Shown: positions 1 through 13,853 of the stretch, piece by piece
Numbering within the stretch: the first letter of the stretch is position 1
Layout of the letters: every line of letters begins with the position of its first letter
Source: Deinococcus sp. YIM 77859
GTDB lineage: Bacteria > Deinococcota > Deinococci > Deinococcales > Deinococcaceae
Reading direction: 5' to 3'
NCBI RefSeq assembly: GCF_000745175.1
Contig: NZ_JQNI01000002.1
Coordinates: 1,463,501 to 1,527,500, forward strand
Length of the DNA stretch: 64,000 nt
Notes under the pieces: generated by a model
What the model was told of the DNA's origin: nothing
Database searches by the model: none
The model's input: the letters and a program-made list of their open reading frames with translations, nothing else
Position numbers and translations under genes: made by a program

Positions 1-1180
<1,180 letters not shown>

Positions 1181-1313
1181 GCCCCCCAGTGTAGAGCGGT
1201 GCGGGCGGGGAAGGGGCAGCACGCTCTACATTGGGAGCAGGGACCGGAGATCAGGCGGGCTGAACCTGGGGCGTTTCGAGCGCCTCGCACGCTGGAGTTG
1301 GCCTTCTTCCTGC

Positions 1314-2318
1314 CTACATCACGCTGTCACTGTCCCGCAGCAGGACGAGCGCCTGAAAAGCGGCGGGCAACCATTCTTCCTGCGGGTGCATCGCCTGGGG
1401 CGGACAGGAGCGGACGCAGGCCAGGCAACTCGTGCAGGCCGAGAGGTTCAGGAGGAGCCTCACGCCGCCTTCCGGCTTGCGTTCACGGGTGATCGCTTCG
1501 GTGGGGCACACGTTCGAGCAGACGGGACAGTCGATGCAGCTGTCGTCCACCAGAGGGGCAGGCCAGTGAACCCCCGCCTCCGGGGGCGGCGCGGGCGTGA
1601 GGGTGCGGACCCGCCAGCGCCATTCCTCGGGCACGCGCTTCTCGGGATCACTCCAGTCCACAAAGGGCAGGGGCCGCTCGGGCAGGGCTTGGGCGACCTG
1701 CTGCCGCCCTGCCCGCAGAAGCTGGGCGAAGGCCCCGCGGCGCGAGACGCGCCCTGCTTGCTGGCGGTCTTCCGGCGTGGCAGGACGCACGTTGACCTGG
1801 GCGGGCTGCCCCGTGGCGGCCCGAAGCTCCTGCGCCTCCTCCACCACGCGCCGCACCCGCTCGGGCACATCGGGCGCCCCCACCGAACACCCCGCACACT
1901 CCCCGTGCAGCAGGGTAAGGGGGATGCCCCATGCCCCCGCTGCGGACACCAGGGCAGGTGTGACCCGGCCCAGACAGGGAAGGGTTGGACCCCCCGCGCC
2001 GCTTTGCGAGCAGGCGAGGCTGGCCGCGCCTTCCCCGCTCTGCCCCGCGTCGCGCACGCTCTGCAGGGAGGCGGTGAGGTCGTACTCCAGCGCGCCGGAG
2101 GGGCAGACCTGCACACACAGACCGCAGCCCGTGCAGGCCTGGGGATCGATCTCGACGCTCTGTCCCAGGGGACCGAGGGTGATCGCCTGATGCGGACAGG
2201 TGGCGTGGCAGGCGTCACAGCCCCCCACCGCCTGCCGTTCAAGCAGGCAACGCGGCGCCGTGTAGCGCGGCACAGGATTCCCGTACTCGCCCAGCCGCTC
2301 CAGCACCCCTCTCAGCAT
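1314..2318 (-). CDS. Multi-cluster 4Fe-4S ferredoxin-type protein
   Basis: Iron-sulfur electron-transfer protein of 334 residues. Ferredoxin-like cysteine groups lie at both ends: CDACHATCP and CTGCGLCVQVCP in the first 75 residues, CIDCPVCSNVCP and CTSCLACVRSCP near the C-terminus. That is enough for up to four 4Fe-4S clusters. The central ~150 residues carry a further Cys-containing segment (HGECAGCSVG) and an Arg-rich stretch. The organisation resembles iron-sulfur subunits of oxidoreductase complexes, but no catalytic partner is adjacent. It sits 9 bp upstream of the alpha/beta hydrolase stop on the same strand. The physiological partner is unknown. Confidence 0.85.
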   Translation of the reverse strand: MLRGVLERLGEYGNPVPRYTAPRCLLERQAVGGCDACHATCPHQAITLGPLGQSVEIDPQACTGCGLCVQVCPSGALEYDLTASLQSVRDAGQSGEGAASLACSQSGAGGPTLPCLGRVTPALVSAAGAWGIPLTLLHGECAGCSVGAPDVPERVRRVVEEAQELRAATGQPAQVNVRPATPEDRQQAGRVSRRGAFAQLLRAGRQQVAQALPERPLPFVDWSDPEKRVPEEWRWRVRTLTPAPPPEAGVHWPAPLVDDSCIDCPVCSNVCPTEAITRERKPEGGVRLLLNLSACTSCLACVRSCPPQAMHPQEEWLPAAFQALVLLRDSDSVM

Positions 2319-2327
2319 GGGCGGAGT

Positions 2328-3299
2328 CTAGCGGGCGGGCGGGGAGACAAGTGGAAGCTCGAACAGGCTCTCGTCCAGCAGGGCATCTACTCCCCGCACC
2401 ACCTCTTTCGGATGCGTCCAGTGCAGCTGATGACCGCCGTCCGGCAAAAGACGCAGCTCGGCCTGCGGAAGGGCCGCCGCCAGGGGAACGGCATGGACCT
2501 GGACCGGGGCCAGGCGGTCATGCACACCTGCCAGGATGACGGCGGGCACCCTGAGCCCGGAGTAGGCGGGCACCAGCCGAGCGAGTTCCCGGGGAAGCGT
2601 ACGGTTCTCCCAGGCCAGGGCGTGCACCTGCGCACGGCGGCGCGAAAAGGCCAGCATCATCGCGTGCCAGGCGGGGGGAACGGGCTGGGGATAGAAGGCG
2701 CGGGCACCTTCGATCCGTGCGACCAGGCGGCCCAGCGGCAGCAGCAGCACCCGCGTGAGCAGCGTTTCCAGCACCGGCACCAGCGGCACGTAGGCGAGTG
2801 GCCGGGTCAGGCCCGGAGCAGGAAACGCGGTGGGTGCAATCAGGACCAGCGCCCGCACGCGCTCCGGATGCGCGGCCGCAAAGGCGAGCGCGACCGCCGC
2901 CCCGTAGGAATGGCCCAGCAGTGTGACGGGTTCCCCACTGGCCAGCGCGTCCAAGACCTGCCGTAGCCGCCGCACATTCACCTCCACGGTCACGGGCGAA
3001 CCAGCGGGAGCGGGGGTGTGGCCGTGGCCGGGCCGGTCGGGCGCGATCAGGCGTGTGTGCCCGCTGAGGTGAGCCCACAGGGGCGAGATGGGCCAGTCCA
3101 GAGCTACCCCGTCGCTGCCGTGGATCAGCACCAGGGGAGGCCCACCGGGGGAGCCCCCCTCGATCACGTGCGTGGGGCCATCCGGGAGGCGCAGGATTCG
3201 TCCGTGCGGCGGGTAGCGGCCCTCGTTCTGCCGAGTACGCACGTGGGTGAGCAGCGCTCCCAGGCCAACCGCGGCGGCCAGCAGCAGCCGCTGGCGCAT
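2328..3299 (-). CDS. Alpha/beta hydrolase
   Basis: Serine hydrolase of the alpha/beta fold, about 323 residues. A hydrophobic N-terminus (residues 1-18) suggests a membrane anchor or signal peptide. The oxyanion-loop HGSDG is at about 60-64, the nucleophile elbow GHSYG at 129-133 (Ser131), the acid in ILAGVHDRLAP, and the catalytic His in GGHQLHW near the C-terminus. Substrate is unknown. An alternative GTG start at 3311 would overlap the stop of the upstream DUF454 gene as GTGA, adding four residues; that overlap indicates translational coupling, so either start is plausible. Confidence 0.87.
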   Translation of the reverse strand: MRQRLLLAAAVGLGALLTHVRTRQNEGRYPPHGRILRLPDGPTHVIEGGSPGGPPLVLIHGSDGVALDWPISPLWAHLSGHTRLIAPDRPGHGHTPAPAGSPVTVEVNVRRLRQVLDALASGEPVTLLGHSYGAAVALAFAAAHPERVRALVLIAPTAFPAPGLTRPLAYVPLVPVLETLLTRVLLLPLGRLVARIEGARAFYPQPVPPAWHAMMLAFSRRRAQVHALAWENRTLPRELARLVPAYSGLRVPAVILAGVHDRLAPVQVHAVPLAAALPQAELRLLPDGGHQLHWTHPKEVVRGVDALLDESLFELPLVSPPAR

Positions 3300-3307
3300 C
3301 GTCAGGA

Positions 3308-3694
3308 TCACGGGCGGCGGGTGGGGACCCGCAGGGTGATGAAGAGGATGCCCGCGAGGCCCACCAGGCTCCAGGCAAGCTGGCCAAACAGGACGGGAAT
3401 GCGCGGCAGGCTCACGGCAACCGCCAGCGCGATGCAGGTGCAGGCGATCCACTTGGCCCGCAGCGGCATGCCGCGCCCCTCACGGTAGTCGCGCACGAGC
3501 TGGCCCACCACCGGGCGCGACAGCAGCCACGCTTCCCACTTCGGGTTCCCCCGCGCAAAAGCACCGGCGGCCAACACGAACCAGACGGTACCGGGCAGAC
3601 CAGGCAGGATCAGCCCCAGAACGCCCAGGCCGGTCAGCACAAACCCCAACGCCACCCACAGGGGCCGGACAACGGGAGGAGACGACTCTTGCAT
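3308..3694 (-). CDS. YbaN/DUF454 family inner-membrane protein
   Basis: Small membrane protein of 128 residues. The sequence shows the family pattern: a first hairpin of two hydrophobic segments (about 12-45) with GLGVLGLILPGLPGT, a middle hydrophilic part with FARGNPKWEAWLLS, and a further pair of hydrophobic segments (about 82-122). The length matches YbaN. Function of the family is not established. It shares a GTGA overlap, or an 8-bp gap if the ATG is used, with the downstream hydrolase, so the two are probably co-transcribed. Confidence 0.85.
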   Translation of the reverse strand: MQESSPPVVRPLWVALGFVLTGLGVLGLILPGLPGTVWFVLAAGAFARGNPKWEAWLLSRPVVGQLVRDYREGRGMPLRAKWIACTCIALAVAVSLPRIPVLFGQLAWSLVGLAGILFITLRVPTRRP

Positions 3695-3709
3695 CTGCCC
3701 AGGGTAGCC

Positions 3710-4822
3710 TCAGGACAGCGAAAAAGGAGCATGCGTCACCGCGTCGTGGATACGGCCGGTGTGCCCGCTCAGAAAACCGCCGTCGTACCCGCGCCGCCAG
3801 GCCATCAGTTCCGCGAGGATGCTCAAGGCCACCTCCTCGGGGGCCTCTGCACCCAGGCGCAGGCCGATCGGCGAGCGCAGGCGCGCAAGCTGCTCCGGCG
3901 TCAAGGTGACGCCCTCCTCCGCCAGGGCACGCAGCAGGTCCTCGGCGCGGGAACGGGGACCAAGCACACCCACGTAATCCGCCCCCGACCGCAGGGCATG
4001 CGCGAGGCAGACGCGGTCGCGGTCGAGGTGGTGGTTCATCACGATCAGGTGGGCCCGCTCTCCCGGCGTGAAGCGGTGCAGGTCCTCGGGGGCGAGGTTA
4101 TGCAGCGTCGCGCCGGGGAAACGAGCGGACGTGAGGTAGGCGGGCCGGGGGTCAATCACGTGCACGTTGTACCCCAGGGCGTACGCCTGCGCCGCAAGAG
4201 GGACCGCGTCGTGCCCCGCGCCATACAGCACGAGCTGCGGCGGGGGGACATTGACATCGACAAAGACCGGCGTGCCGTCCGGCGCGGCGAGGGTGGCCGC
4301 GCGCGGCTCGCGCAGCCCCAGCCGGGACCGAGCCGCCTCCACGGCAAAGGCGTGGAGCGCCGGGTCCGGTAGCTGCCCCGTCACCCCACCGGCGGGCGTG
4401 ACGAACAGGCGCCCTCCGCCATCCAGCGGGACAGCCAGCGCGGCGGCCTGCTCCCTGTCCAGTGCAGCGAGCCACGCCGCAGTGACCGGATCGGTCGCGT
4501 CCACCCGCTCTACCCACACGTCCACGCTGCCCCCACACCCGATCCCCAGACCCCAGGTCGCGTCCTCGGAAAGGTCGTAGTGGGTCAACACCGGGCGACC
4601 CGTGCGAATCACCTCCAGGGCGACCTCCACCACCTCAGCTTCCAGACAGCCCCCCGACAGCATGCACACCTGCGCCCCGTCCTCCAGCACCAGCATTCGG
4701 GTGCCCTCGCGGCGATAGGCGCTGCCCCGCACGCCGACCACGCTGGCGACGGCCGCACGCTGTCCGCGGGCCAGGGCGGCGTTGAGCGCCCCCAACAGGG
4801 CGCGAGTCTCGGCGGCGTTCAC
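3710..4822 (-). CDS. XdhC/CoxF family protein
   Basis: Member of the XdhC family, which inserts or sulfurates the molybdenum cofactor of xanthine dehydrogenase-like enzymes. From the GTG at 4822 it has 370 residues, with the N-terminal XdhC/CoxI domain (SGGCLE at 56-61; GIGCGGSVDVWVE at about 93-105) and a C-terminal Rossmann domain starting LVLYGAGHDA at about 197-206. The reading frame stays open further upstream, but that part overlaps the plus-strand gene 4931-5335 and looks non-coding. No xanthine dehydrogenase or CO dehydrogenase subunit genes are in the window. moaC, a molybdopterin gene, occurs at 55984 far away. Confidence 0.85.
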   Translation of the reverse strand: MNAAETRALLGALNAALARGQRAAVASVVGVRGSAYRREGTRMLVLEDGAQVCMLSGGCLEAEVVEVALEVIRTGRPVLTHYDLSEDATWGLGIGCGGSVDVWVERVDATDPVTAAWLAALDREQAAALAVPLDGGGRLFVTPAGGVTGQLPDPALHAFAVEAARSRLGLREPRAATLAAPDGTPVFVDVNVPPPQLVLYGAGHDAVPLAAQAYALGYNVHVIDPRPAYLTSARFPGATLHNLAPEDLHRFTPGERAHLIVMNHHLDRDRVCLAHALRSGADYVGVLGPRSRAEDLLRALAEEGVTLTPEQLARLRSPIGLRLGAEAPEEVALSILAELMAWRRGYDGGFLSGHTGRIHDAVTHAPFSLS

Positions 4823-4930
4823 GTTGCTTTTAGTCTGCCGCGCCCAAGCATGGGGGGCAAGCCTTGTGCCCTCCGTCTCCCTTAAAGCCCCCCTCACCCG
4901 CCCCACGCACCCCGGCGCGAGAATCACTTC

Positions 4931-5335
4931 ATGCTGGATGACATCCTGAACCGCGTGCGGCGCGGGGCCGAGCGGGTTCAGCGCCGGGGCGAGGAGGTGG
5001 CGCAGACCGCACGGCTGCGCGTGGAGGTGTTTCAGCTCACCCGGGAACTCGACACCCTCTATGCCCGGCTGGGCCGCTCCTACCACGCGGGCGCTGATCC
5101 CGAGGTGCTGGGCGGCCTCCGCGAAGAGATCCGCCGGGTCGACGAGGAAATCCAGGCTCGTGAGCGCCTGATAGAGGAGCTCTCCTCCGCCCGGACAGAG
5201 GAAACCGAACGGGCTCGGGACAGCGCCGCCCTCCCTGCGGCGGATCCGCCCCGAACGGTTCCCCTCTCCCCCACTTCTGAACCGAACACGCCTGCGGCTG
5301 TTCCCCCGCCACACGAAGACTCCCGCGAGCTGTAG
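4931..5335 (+). CDS. Coiled-coil hypothetical protein
   Basis: Soluble 134-residue protein of unknown function. Residues 1-95 are strongly helical and charged, with heptad-like spacing typical of a coiled coil (LRVEVFQLTRELDTLYARLG, then EEIRRVDEEIQARERLIEEL). The last 35 residues are Pro/Ser/Thr-rich and likely disordered. No catalytic motif or membrane segment is visible. The start ATG lies in the divergent space 108 bp from the xdhC-like start. Confidence 0.7.
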   Translation: MLDDILNRVRRGAERVQRRGEEVAQTARLRVEVFQLTRELDTLYARLGRSYHAGADPEVLGGLREEIRRVDEEIQARERLIEELSSARTEETERARDSAALPAADPPRTVPLSPTSEPNTPAAVPPPHEDSREL

Positions 5336-5360
5336 AGGCCCGCGCCGCCTTTCCCCGACC

Positions 5361-6233
5361 TTATAGGTCGCGGCGGCTGAATTGCCACATCGCCACCAGC
5401 ACCGCCAGCAGCGCATAGGCAGCGGCCCAGAGGACCAGCCCCGGCGCTACGGGCCCGCTGCCCCAAAAGGGGTTCGCCTCGCGCGTCATCTCACCGAACT
5501 GCCGCACGATCTCCGGTTGCAGGTAATAACTCGCGCCCAACCATAGGGCGTTGGTGGGCATCAGTGTGTTGGCGACCTTGGCCAGGGTGCTCAGGGTGGG
5601 CGTAGCGGCGATGCTGCCCAAAGCCCCTAGGATGCCGCCTGCAAATCCCACGCTGTACAGCACGAACACGCCAATGCCGTTGGCCAGCGTGGTGAGGAGG
5701 GTGCTGCCCAGCACGGTGAGGGCCGTGACCAGCGTGATCGCCAGCAGAATCAGGGCCAGGGCGGGTACGGGCGCAGGGGGTAGAAAGCCCGTGATCGCCC
5801 AGACGCCTGCGAGCAGCGCCGCACCCACCAGCGCCACGTAGCAGACGTTCACAGCCGTGAACCCCAACCAGCGCCCCAGCACGAGCTGCGCGCGGCTGAT
5901 GGGGCGGGCCACCACAGACTGCATCACACCGCTCTCGACGTCACCGCTGATCGCCCCCACGCTGGACAGCACCGCCATCAGCACGCCCAGGAAATAGACC
6001 AGGTACATGCCGAACATCGCCGCGTACATCACAGGGAGGTTGGCCACGCCCGTTCGGCTGCGCTCGTCCAGACCGGCGTCCAGTGCCCGCTGGTCGAGGC
6101 TGAGTTCCAGGCGATACACGCCGTACAGGTAAAACCCCAAAAACGCCGCGGTCAGCAGCAGCAGCACGAGCACCAGCCGCTTGCGCACCGCCTCACGCAG
6201 GGAGAGTTCCGCCAGCAACAGGACGTTACGCAC
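5361..6233 (-). CDS. ABC-2 type transporter permease
   Basis: Integral membrane permease of 290 residues with an N-terminal LREAVRKRLVLVLLLLTAAFLGF segment typical of ABC-2 permeases, a substrate-side loop (about 37-70), and roughly five more hydrophobic segments. The motif GDVESGVMQSVVARPISR after TM2-3 is the common ABC-2 signature. Its start overlaps the stop of the ATPase gene (6226-7179) by 8 bp, so the pair forms one exporter operon. Substrate (drug, lipid or peptide) is unknown. Confidence 0.88.
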   Translation of the reverse strand: MRNVLLLAELSLREAVRKRLVLVLLLLTAAFLGFYLYGVYRLELSLDQRALDAGLDERSRTGVANLPVMYAAMFGMYLVYFLGVLMAVLSSVGAISGDVESGVMQSVVARPISRAQLVLGRWLGFTAVNVCYVALVGAALLAGVWAITGFLPPAPVPALALILLAITLVTALTVLGSTLLTTLANGIGVFVLYSVGFAGGILGALGSIAATPTLSTLAKVANTLMPTNALWLGASYYLQPEIVRQFGEMTREANPFWGSGPVAPGLVLWAAAYALLAVLVAMWQFSRRDL

Positions 6234-7179
6234 GAGCGGCCTCCTGGGGCCGTGGGGCTTCGGGCGTCTCCTCGATCAGCTCCAGAAACAGCGTTTCGAG
6301 GTCCGGGCGGCGCGGGATGAGGGCATAGAGCCGAACCCCGTGCGCGTGCACAGCGGCGGCCAGGGCAGGAAGGTCGTCCTCGTTGGCCAGCCATAGGGTC
6401 GCCTCAGCGCGTCCGGGGCGGTTCGTTTCGGTGTGGCGCAGCTCTCCGAGGCGGGCCAGGGTGGCGAGGAGGTCGGGAGGCAGCCGGTCTACCCGCAGCT
6501 CCACCGGCAGCGCGCCGCCCATCAGGTCCCGGAGGCTCCCCTGCGTGAGCACCCGTCCTGCCTTCACGAAAGCCACCCGGTCACAGACCTGTTCCACCTC
6601 CGAGAGCAGGTGGGAATTGAGAAAGACGGCCACGCCCTCCCCGCGCAGCCGCTCGATGATTCCCCGCACCTCCACGCGCCCGATGGGGTCGAGCGCACTG
6701 GTCGGCTCATCCAGAAACACCAGGCGGGGACGCGCCAGCAGAGCTCCGGCCAGCCCGATGCGCTGCAGCATCCCCTTCGAGTAGCCGCCCAGCGTCTCCC
6801 CCCCCCGCCCGCCGAGACCCACCAGGTCCAGCACCTCGGGAACTCGCGTTCGCAGCTCCTGCGCCGCAAGGCCTGCCAGGCGCCCGTGAAACCGCAGGAA
6901 CTCTTCGCCCGTCATCCAGGTCTGGAAGCGGAACTGCTCGGGCAAAAAGCCCAGGCGAGCGCGCACGGCGGGATCCTGCGGTGAGCCGCCGAGCACCCGC
7001 AGCGCGCCGCTGCTGGGATGCACCAGGCCCAGCAGCATCTTGACGGTGGTACTCTTGCCTGCTCCGTTTGGCCCCAGAAACCCGAACACCTCTCCCTCCT
7101 CGACCCGGAGGGTGAGGCCATCAACGACCGCTCGTCCCCGGTAGACCTTGCGTACGTCCTGCGTCTCGATGGCTGCCAC
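6226..7179 (-). CDS. ABC transporter ATP-binding protein
   Basis: Nucleotide-binding subunit for the adjacent ABC-2 permease, 317 residues. Walker A GPNGAGKST is at 36-44, the signature YSKGM around 133-137, and Walker B LVFLDEPTSALDP around 153-165. This variant (EVFGFLGPNGAGKSTTVKML; LGFLPEQ) is that of ABC-2 exporters such as CcmA/NatA. The C-terminal 90 residues form the extra domain of this group. Start is GTG at 7179, preceded at 6 nt by TATGCT and without a Shine-Dalgarno, so the mRNA is probably leaderless. Confidence 0.9.
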   Translation of the reverse strand: MAAIETQDVRKVYRGRAVVDGLTLRVEEGEVFGFLGPNGAGKSTTVKMLLGLVHPSSGALRVLGGSPQDPAVRARLGFLPEQFRFQTWMTGEEFLRFHGRLAGLAAQELRTRVPEVLDLVGLGGRGGETLGGYSKGMLQRIGLAGALLARPRLVFLDEPTSALDPIGRVEVRGIIERLRGEGVAVFLNSHLLSEVEQVCDRVAFVKAGRVLTQGSLRDLMGGALPVELRVDRLPPDLLATLARLGELRHTETNRPGRAEATLWLANEDDLPALAAAVHAHGVRLYALIPRRPDLETLFLELIEETPEAPRPQEAARA

Positions 7180-7185
7180 CCGGTC

Positions 7186-7191
7186 AGCATA
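7186..7191 (-). promoter_or_regulatory. -10 box of a probable leaderless promoter for the ABC exporter
   Basis: TATGCT on the minus strand lies 6 nt before the GTG start of the ATPase gene and there is no ribosome-binding site. No clear -35 hexamer is visible. Confidence 0.4.
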
Positions 7192-7329
7192 GAGGGCCCG
7201 GTCGCGGCGGACATGCTTCTAAAGATGGAGCCTCTCGTGCACCCGGGCCGAAGAGACCAGCGCAACTCCCCCCGAAACGTCAAGGCGGGGTGATAGTTCG
7301 GCAAGGGTCCGTTGAACAAAATACTCTAC

Positions 7330-9042
7330 ATGAAAGTGAATCGGCCTGTGGAGCCGGTGCCCTTGCCGCCCGACGCTCCACCCCATCTGCGTGACGCCCT
7401 GGCCCATGCGGCACCGGGAGCGCCGCGCTCGGCGGCCTACCTCGCGCTGGCTCGGCACTACCGCAACCATTCGCTCAGGACGGCGCTGCCCCTGGCGCAG
7501 GCGGCCCTGGACTGGGCGCTGAGCGCGGGTACCCCCGACGCGACGGTCGTGGCCCTGGCGGGGCTGGCCTCCATTGAGGTCACCCAGGGAAAGCAGGAGC
7601 AGGCGTTTGAGCACCTCGCACTCGCGCTGGACCTCGCGCAAGAGCACGCCCTGCACCACCTGGAGGCACAGGTGAGAAACACGCGGGCCGTCGCCCGGCT
7701 CACCGCCGGAGACGTCACGGGGGCGCGGCGAGACCTGCTGGACGCCCAAGCCCTCGGCCAGGCGAGCGGTGACGTGATGGACCAGGTCAATGCCCACATC
7801 AACCTCGCGTACCTGGCCAACCTCTCGGGCCACCACGCCGATGCTCTACACCAGCTCAATCTGCTCGAAGAGCTGCTTTTCTCGCTGCCCGAAGAGGAGC
7901 AGCTGGCCGTCCGGCCCTACCTCCACGAGAACCGCGCCCACATCTACCTCAATCTCGCGCGGCGGGCCCGTGAACGCGGACGCCCGGACGCAGAAGCCGA
8001 GGCCCGTGCTCGTACCGCAGCGGCCATCGAGGCAACCCGCGCGGCGCTCGCACGCTTTCCTGACCGCCTGCTCGCCCTCACCACCGAGGCGCACGCTGCT
8101 CGGCTCGCGCTGCTGGAGGGCGATTTGGAGCGGGCGCAGCGGCACGCGCAGGCCTCCCTCGACCACCACCACGAGGTGGGACAGCGGGTGTATCTGGACG
8201 CTCACCTAACCCTGGCGGAAGTCAGCGAGGCGACCGGGCAGCTTCTGCAGGCCCACCAGCAGTACCGCGTCGCGCTGGACCTCGCCCGCCAACAGGGCCG
8301 CCACCGCGAGAGCCAGGCGGTCTTGGAAGCCTTGACCCGTCTCTACGAGCAGGAAGGCGATCTGGCCGCTGCACTGGCCACCTGCCGTGAGGCCCTCGCG
8401 AGCGCGCAGCAGGCCCTGGCCCAACTCGCGCACATCGAGCAGCGCAACGACGACCTGAGCCGCGAACTGCGTCTGGCCCGCGCCGAGGCGAATACCTGGC
8501 AGGAGAGCGTGCGCCGCGCCGAAGCCCAGGCGCGCCAGGACCCCCTCACCGGCCTGCTGAACCGCCGGGGCTTGCGAGACGCCGTAGCGCAGCTGGAGGG
8601 CCAATCGGGACCGCTGCTGGTGGCCCTGTTCGATATCGACCACTTCAAGGCCGTCAACGATCAGCACTCCCACATGGTGGGCGACGTGGCCCTCCAGGCG
8701 GTGGCGGCGCGCCTCAGCGCCCACCTGCCCGCTGGCAGCCTGCTTTCCCGCCACGGCGGCGAGGAATTCCTGCTGGTGCTGCCCGGGGTAGATCCCGCCC
8801 AGGCCCCCGCGCTGGTCGAGCGCCTGCGCAAAGCCGTGGCCAGCCACACCTGGCCTGACCTGCCCTGCGGCCTGCGGCTCACGGTCAGCGCCGGCTACGC
8901 CCTTGCCGCAGAAGCAGAAGAGGCGGCCTTCCGCGCGGCCTTGGAACAGGCCGACGAACAGCTCTACCAGGCCAAGCAGGCTGGGCGCAACCGGGTGTCT
9001 CCACCGGTTCGCGTTCCGGGACCGGGCTGCACAGCCCCGTAA
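7330..9042 (+). CDS. TPR-repeat diguanylate cyclase (GGDEF)
   Basis: Probable diguanylate cyclase making c-di-GMP. Residues 1 to about 350 are helical and resemble tetratricopeptide repeats, likely a protein-interaction sensor region. A coiled-coil linker (about 350-400) leads to the GGDEF domain, which begins ARQDPLTGLLNRRGL. The active-site motif is GGEEF at 476-480, a functional variant, with the metal-binding FDIDHFKAVND upstream. No RxxD inhibitory site is seen before the signature. There are no membrane segments, so it is cytoplasmic. A TTG at 7312 in the same frame has a better Shine-Dalgarno-like AAGGGT; the ATG was chosen for the codon, and the start is uncertain. Confidence 0.85.
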   Translation: MKVNRPVEPVPLPPDAPPHLRDALAHAAPGAPRSAAYLALARHYRNHSLRTALPLAQAALDWALSAGTPDATVVALAGLASIEVTQGKQEQAFEHLALALDLAQEHALHHLEAQVRNTRAVARLTAGDVTGARRDLLDAQALGQASGDVMDQVNAHINLAYLANLSGHHADALHQLNLLEELLFSLPEEEQLAVRPYLHENRAHIYLNLARRARERGRPDAEAEARARTAAAIEATRAALARFPDRLLALTTEAHAARLALLEGDLERAQRHAQASLDHHHEVGQRVYLDAHLTLAEVSEATGQLLQAHQQYRVALDLARQQGRHRESQAVLEALTRLYEQEGDLAAALATCREALASAQQALAQLAHIEQRNDDLSRELRLARAEANTWQESVRRAEAQARQDPLTGLLNRRGLRDAVAQLEGQSGPLLVALFDIDHFKAVNDQHSHMVGDVALQAVAARLSAHLPAGSLLSRHGGEEFLLVLPGVDPAQAPALVERLRKAVASHTWPDLPCGLRLTVSAGYALAAEAEEAAFRAALEQADEQLYQAKQAGRNRVSPPVRVPGPGCTAP

Positions 9043-9068
9043 AGCGGAACCCGGCGACCCCTACCAAC

Positions 9069-9094
9069 AGAGCCGAAGCGGCGGCTCCGGCTCT
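9069..9094. terminator. Possible stem between convergent genes
   Basis: AGAGCCG (9069-9075) and CGGCTCT (9088-9094) form a perfect 7-bp inverted repeat between the convergent GGDEF and aldo/keto reductase genes. There is no U-tract, so a terminator role is only suggested by position. Confidence 0.3.
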
Positions 9095-9111
9095 CGGCAT
9101 TCTGCTGCGGC

Positions 9112-10060
<949 letters not shown>

Positions 10061-10063
10061 AGT

Positions 10064-10069
10064 ACTTTA
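10064..10069 (-). promoter_or_regulatory. -10 box of a probable leaderless promoter for the aldo/keto reductase
   Basis: TAAAGT on the minus strand is 7 nt upstream of the ATG at 10056, and no Shine-Dalgarno is present. Confidence 0.35.
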
Positions 10070-10117
10070 ACTCTCAAAGCAGGGAAGGCGGGCAGATTGA
10101 GGCGGAGTTAAGGGGGG

Positions 10118-10993
<876 letters not shown>

Positions 10994-11069
10994 GCTGCCC
11001 CTCCTGCTCTGCCGCCCGATGCACAACCAGTGACCGGGGACCCTCTCCCAGCCCCCGGCAAACCGCACG

Positions 11070-11327
11070 TCACCGCTCGCGGCGGGGGGCGTCTCCCGGC
11101 GGCTCGTCGAGCGCAATGCTCGCCATCAGGACCACCTGATCACCGCGCTGCTCAACCTCCACGTTGCTGCTGCCCGCCGGGAAGTAGCGCTTGACAACCT
11201 CCAGCAGGTCGTTGCGCAGGGCGTCCACTTTGCCGGGCGGAATCTGCGCGCGGTCATAGGCCAGCACCAGTTCGAGTCGGTCTTTGAGGGTGTCCTTGCT
11301 GCGGCGCTTGTTCAGCCACGAAAACAT
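11070..11327 (-). CDS. minE: Cell division topological specificity factor MinE
   Basis: Regulator that displaces MinC from MinD and stimulates MinD ATPase, positioning the division septum at midcell. It has 85 residues, the usual size. The start MFSWLNKRRSKDTLKDRLELVLAYDR gives the membrane-targeting and anti-MinCD helix, followed by the topological specificity domain (LEVVKRYF through VEVEQRGDQVVLMASI). The ATG is one base after the minD stop (TGACATG), so the two are translationally coupled. No minC is adjacent. Confidence 0.92.
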   Translation of the reverse strand: MFSWLNKRRSKDTLKDRLELVLAYDRAQIPPGKVDALRNDLLEVVKRYFPAGSSNVEVEQRGDQVVLMASIALDEPPGDAPRRER

Positions 11328-11328
11328 G

Positions 11329-12133
<805 letters not shown>

Positions 12134-12139
12134 GGGAGC

Positions 12140-12145
12140 AGTGTA
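12140..12145 (-). promoter_or_regulatory. -10 box upstream of minDE
   Basis: The minus strand reads TTGATACACT, an extended-type -10 (TACACT) ending 10 nt before the minD ATG; the 5' leader would be very short. No convincing -35 was found. Confidence 0.35.
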
Positions 12146-12353
12146 TCAACTCGCCCTCCCCAAAGCGGGAAACCCGGCCCCAACGCGACACGCTCTGGTC
12201 TGCTGACGCGGCGTGGGCTCAACCCCTGGGAGGAAGCCGGGGAGGTGTGACGCCCGCCCTATCCTCCCCCCGTCCCATCCCTGTACACTGCTGGGCCGAG
12301 TCTCGCGCCCGGCGTGTTCCCACGCGGCGGCGCGTCCGCGTGGAGGAATACCG

Positions 12354-13811
<1,458 letters not shown>

Positions 13812-13853
13812 GCGGGGGCGCCGACCCCGAGCGAAGCATAGGGCGAGCGGGTT

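Noticed and set aside
3312..3452. N-terminal extension of the alpha/beta hydrolase
   Set aside because: It lies wholly within the DUF454 gene in another frame and has no hydrolase-like sequence.
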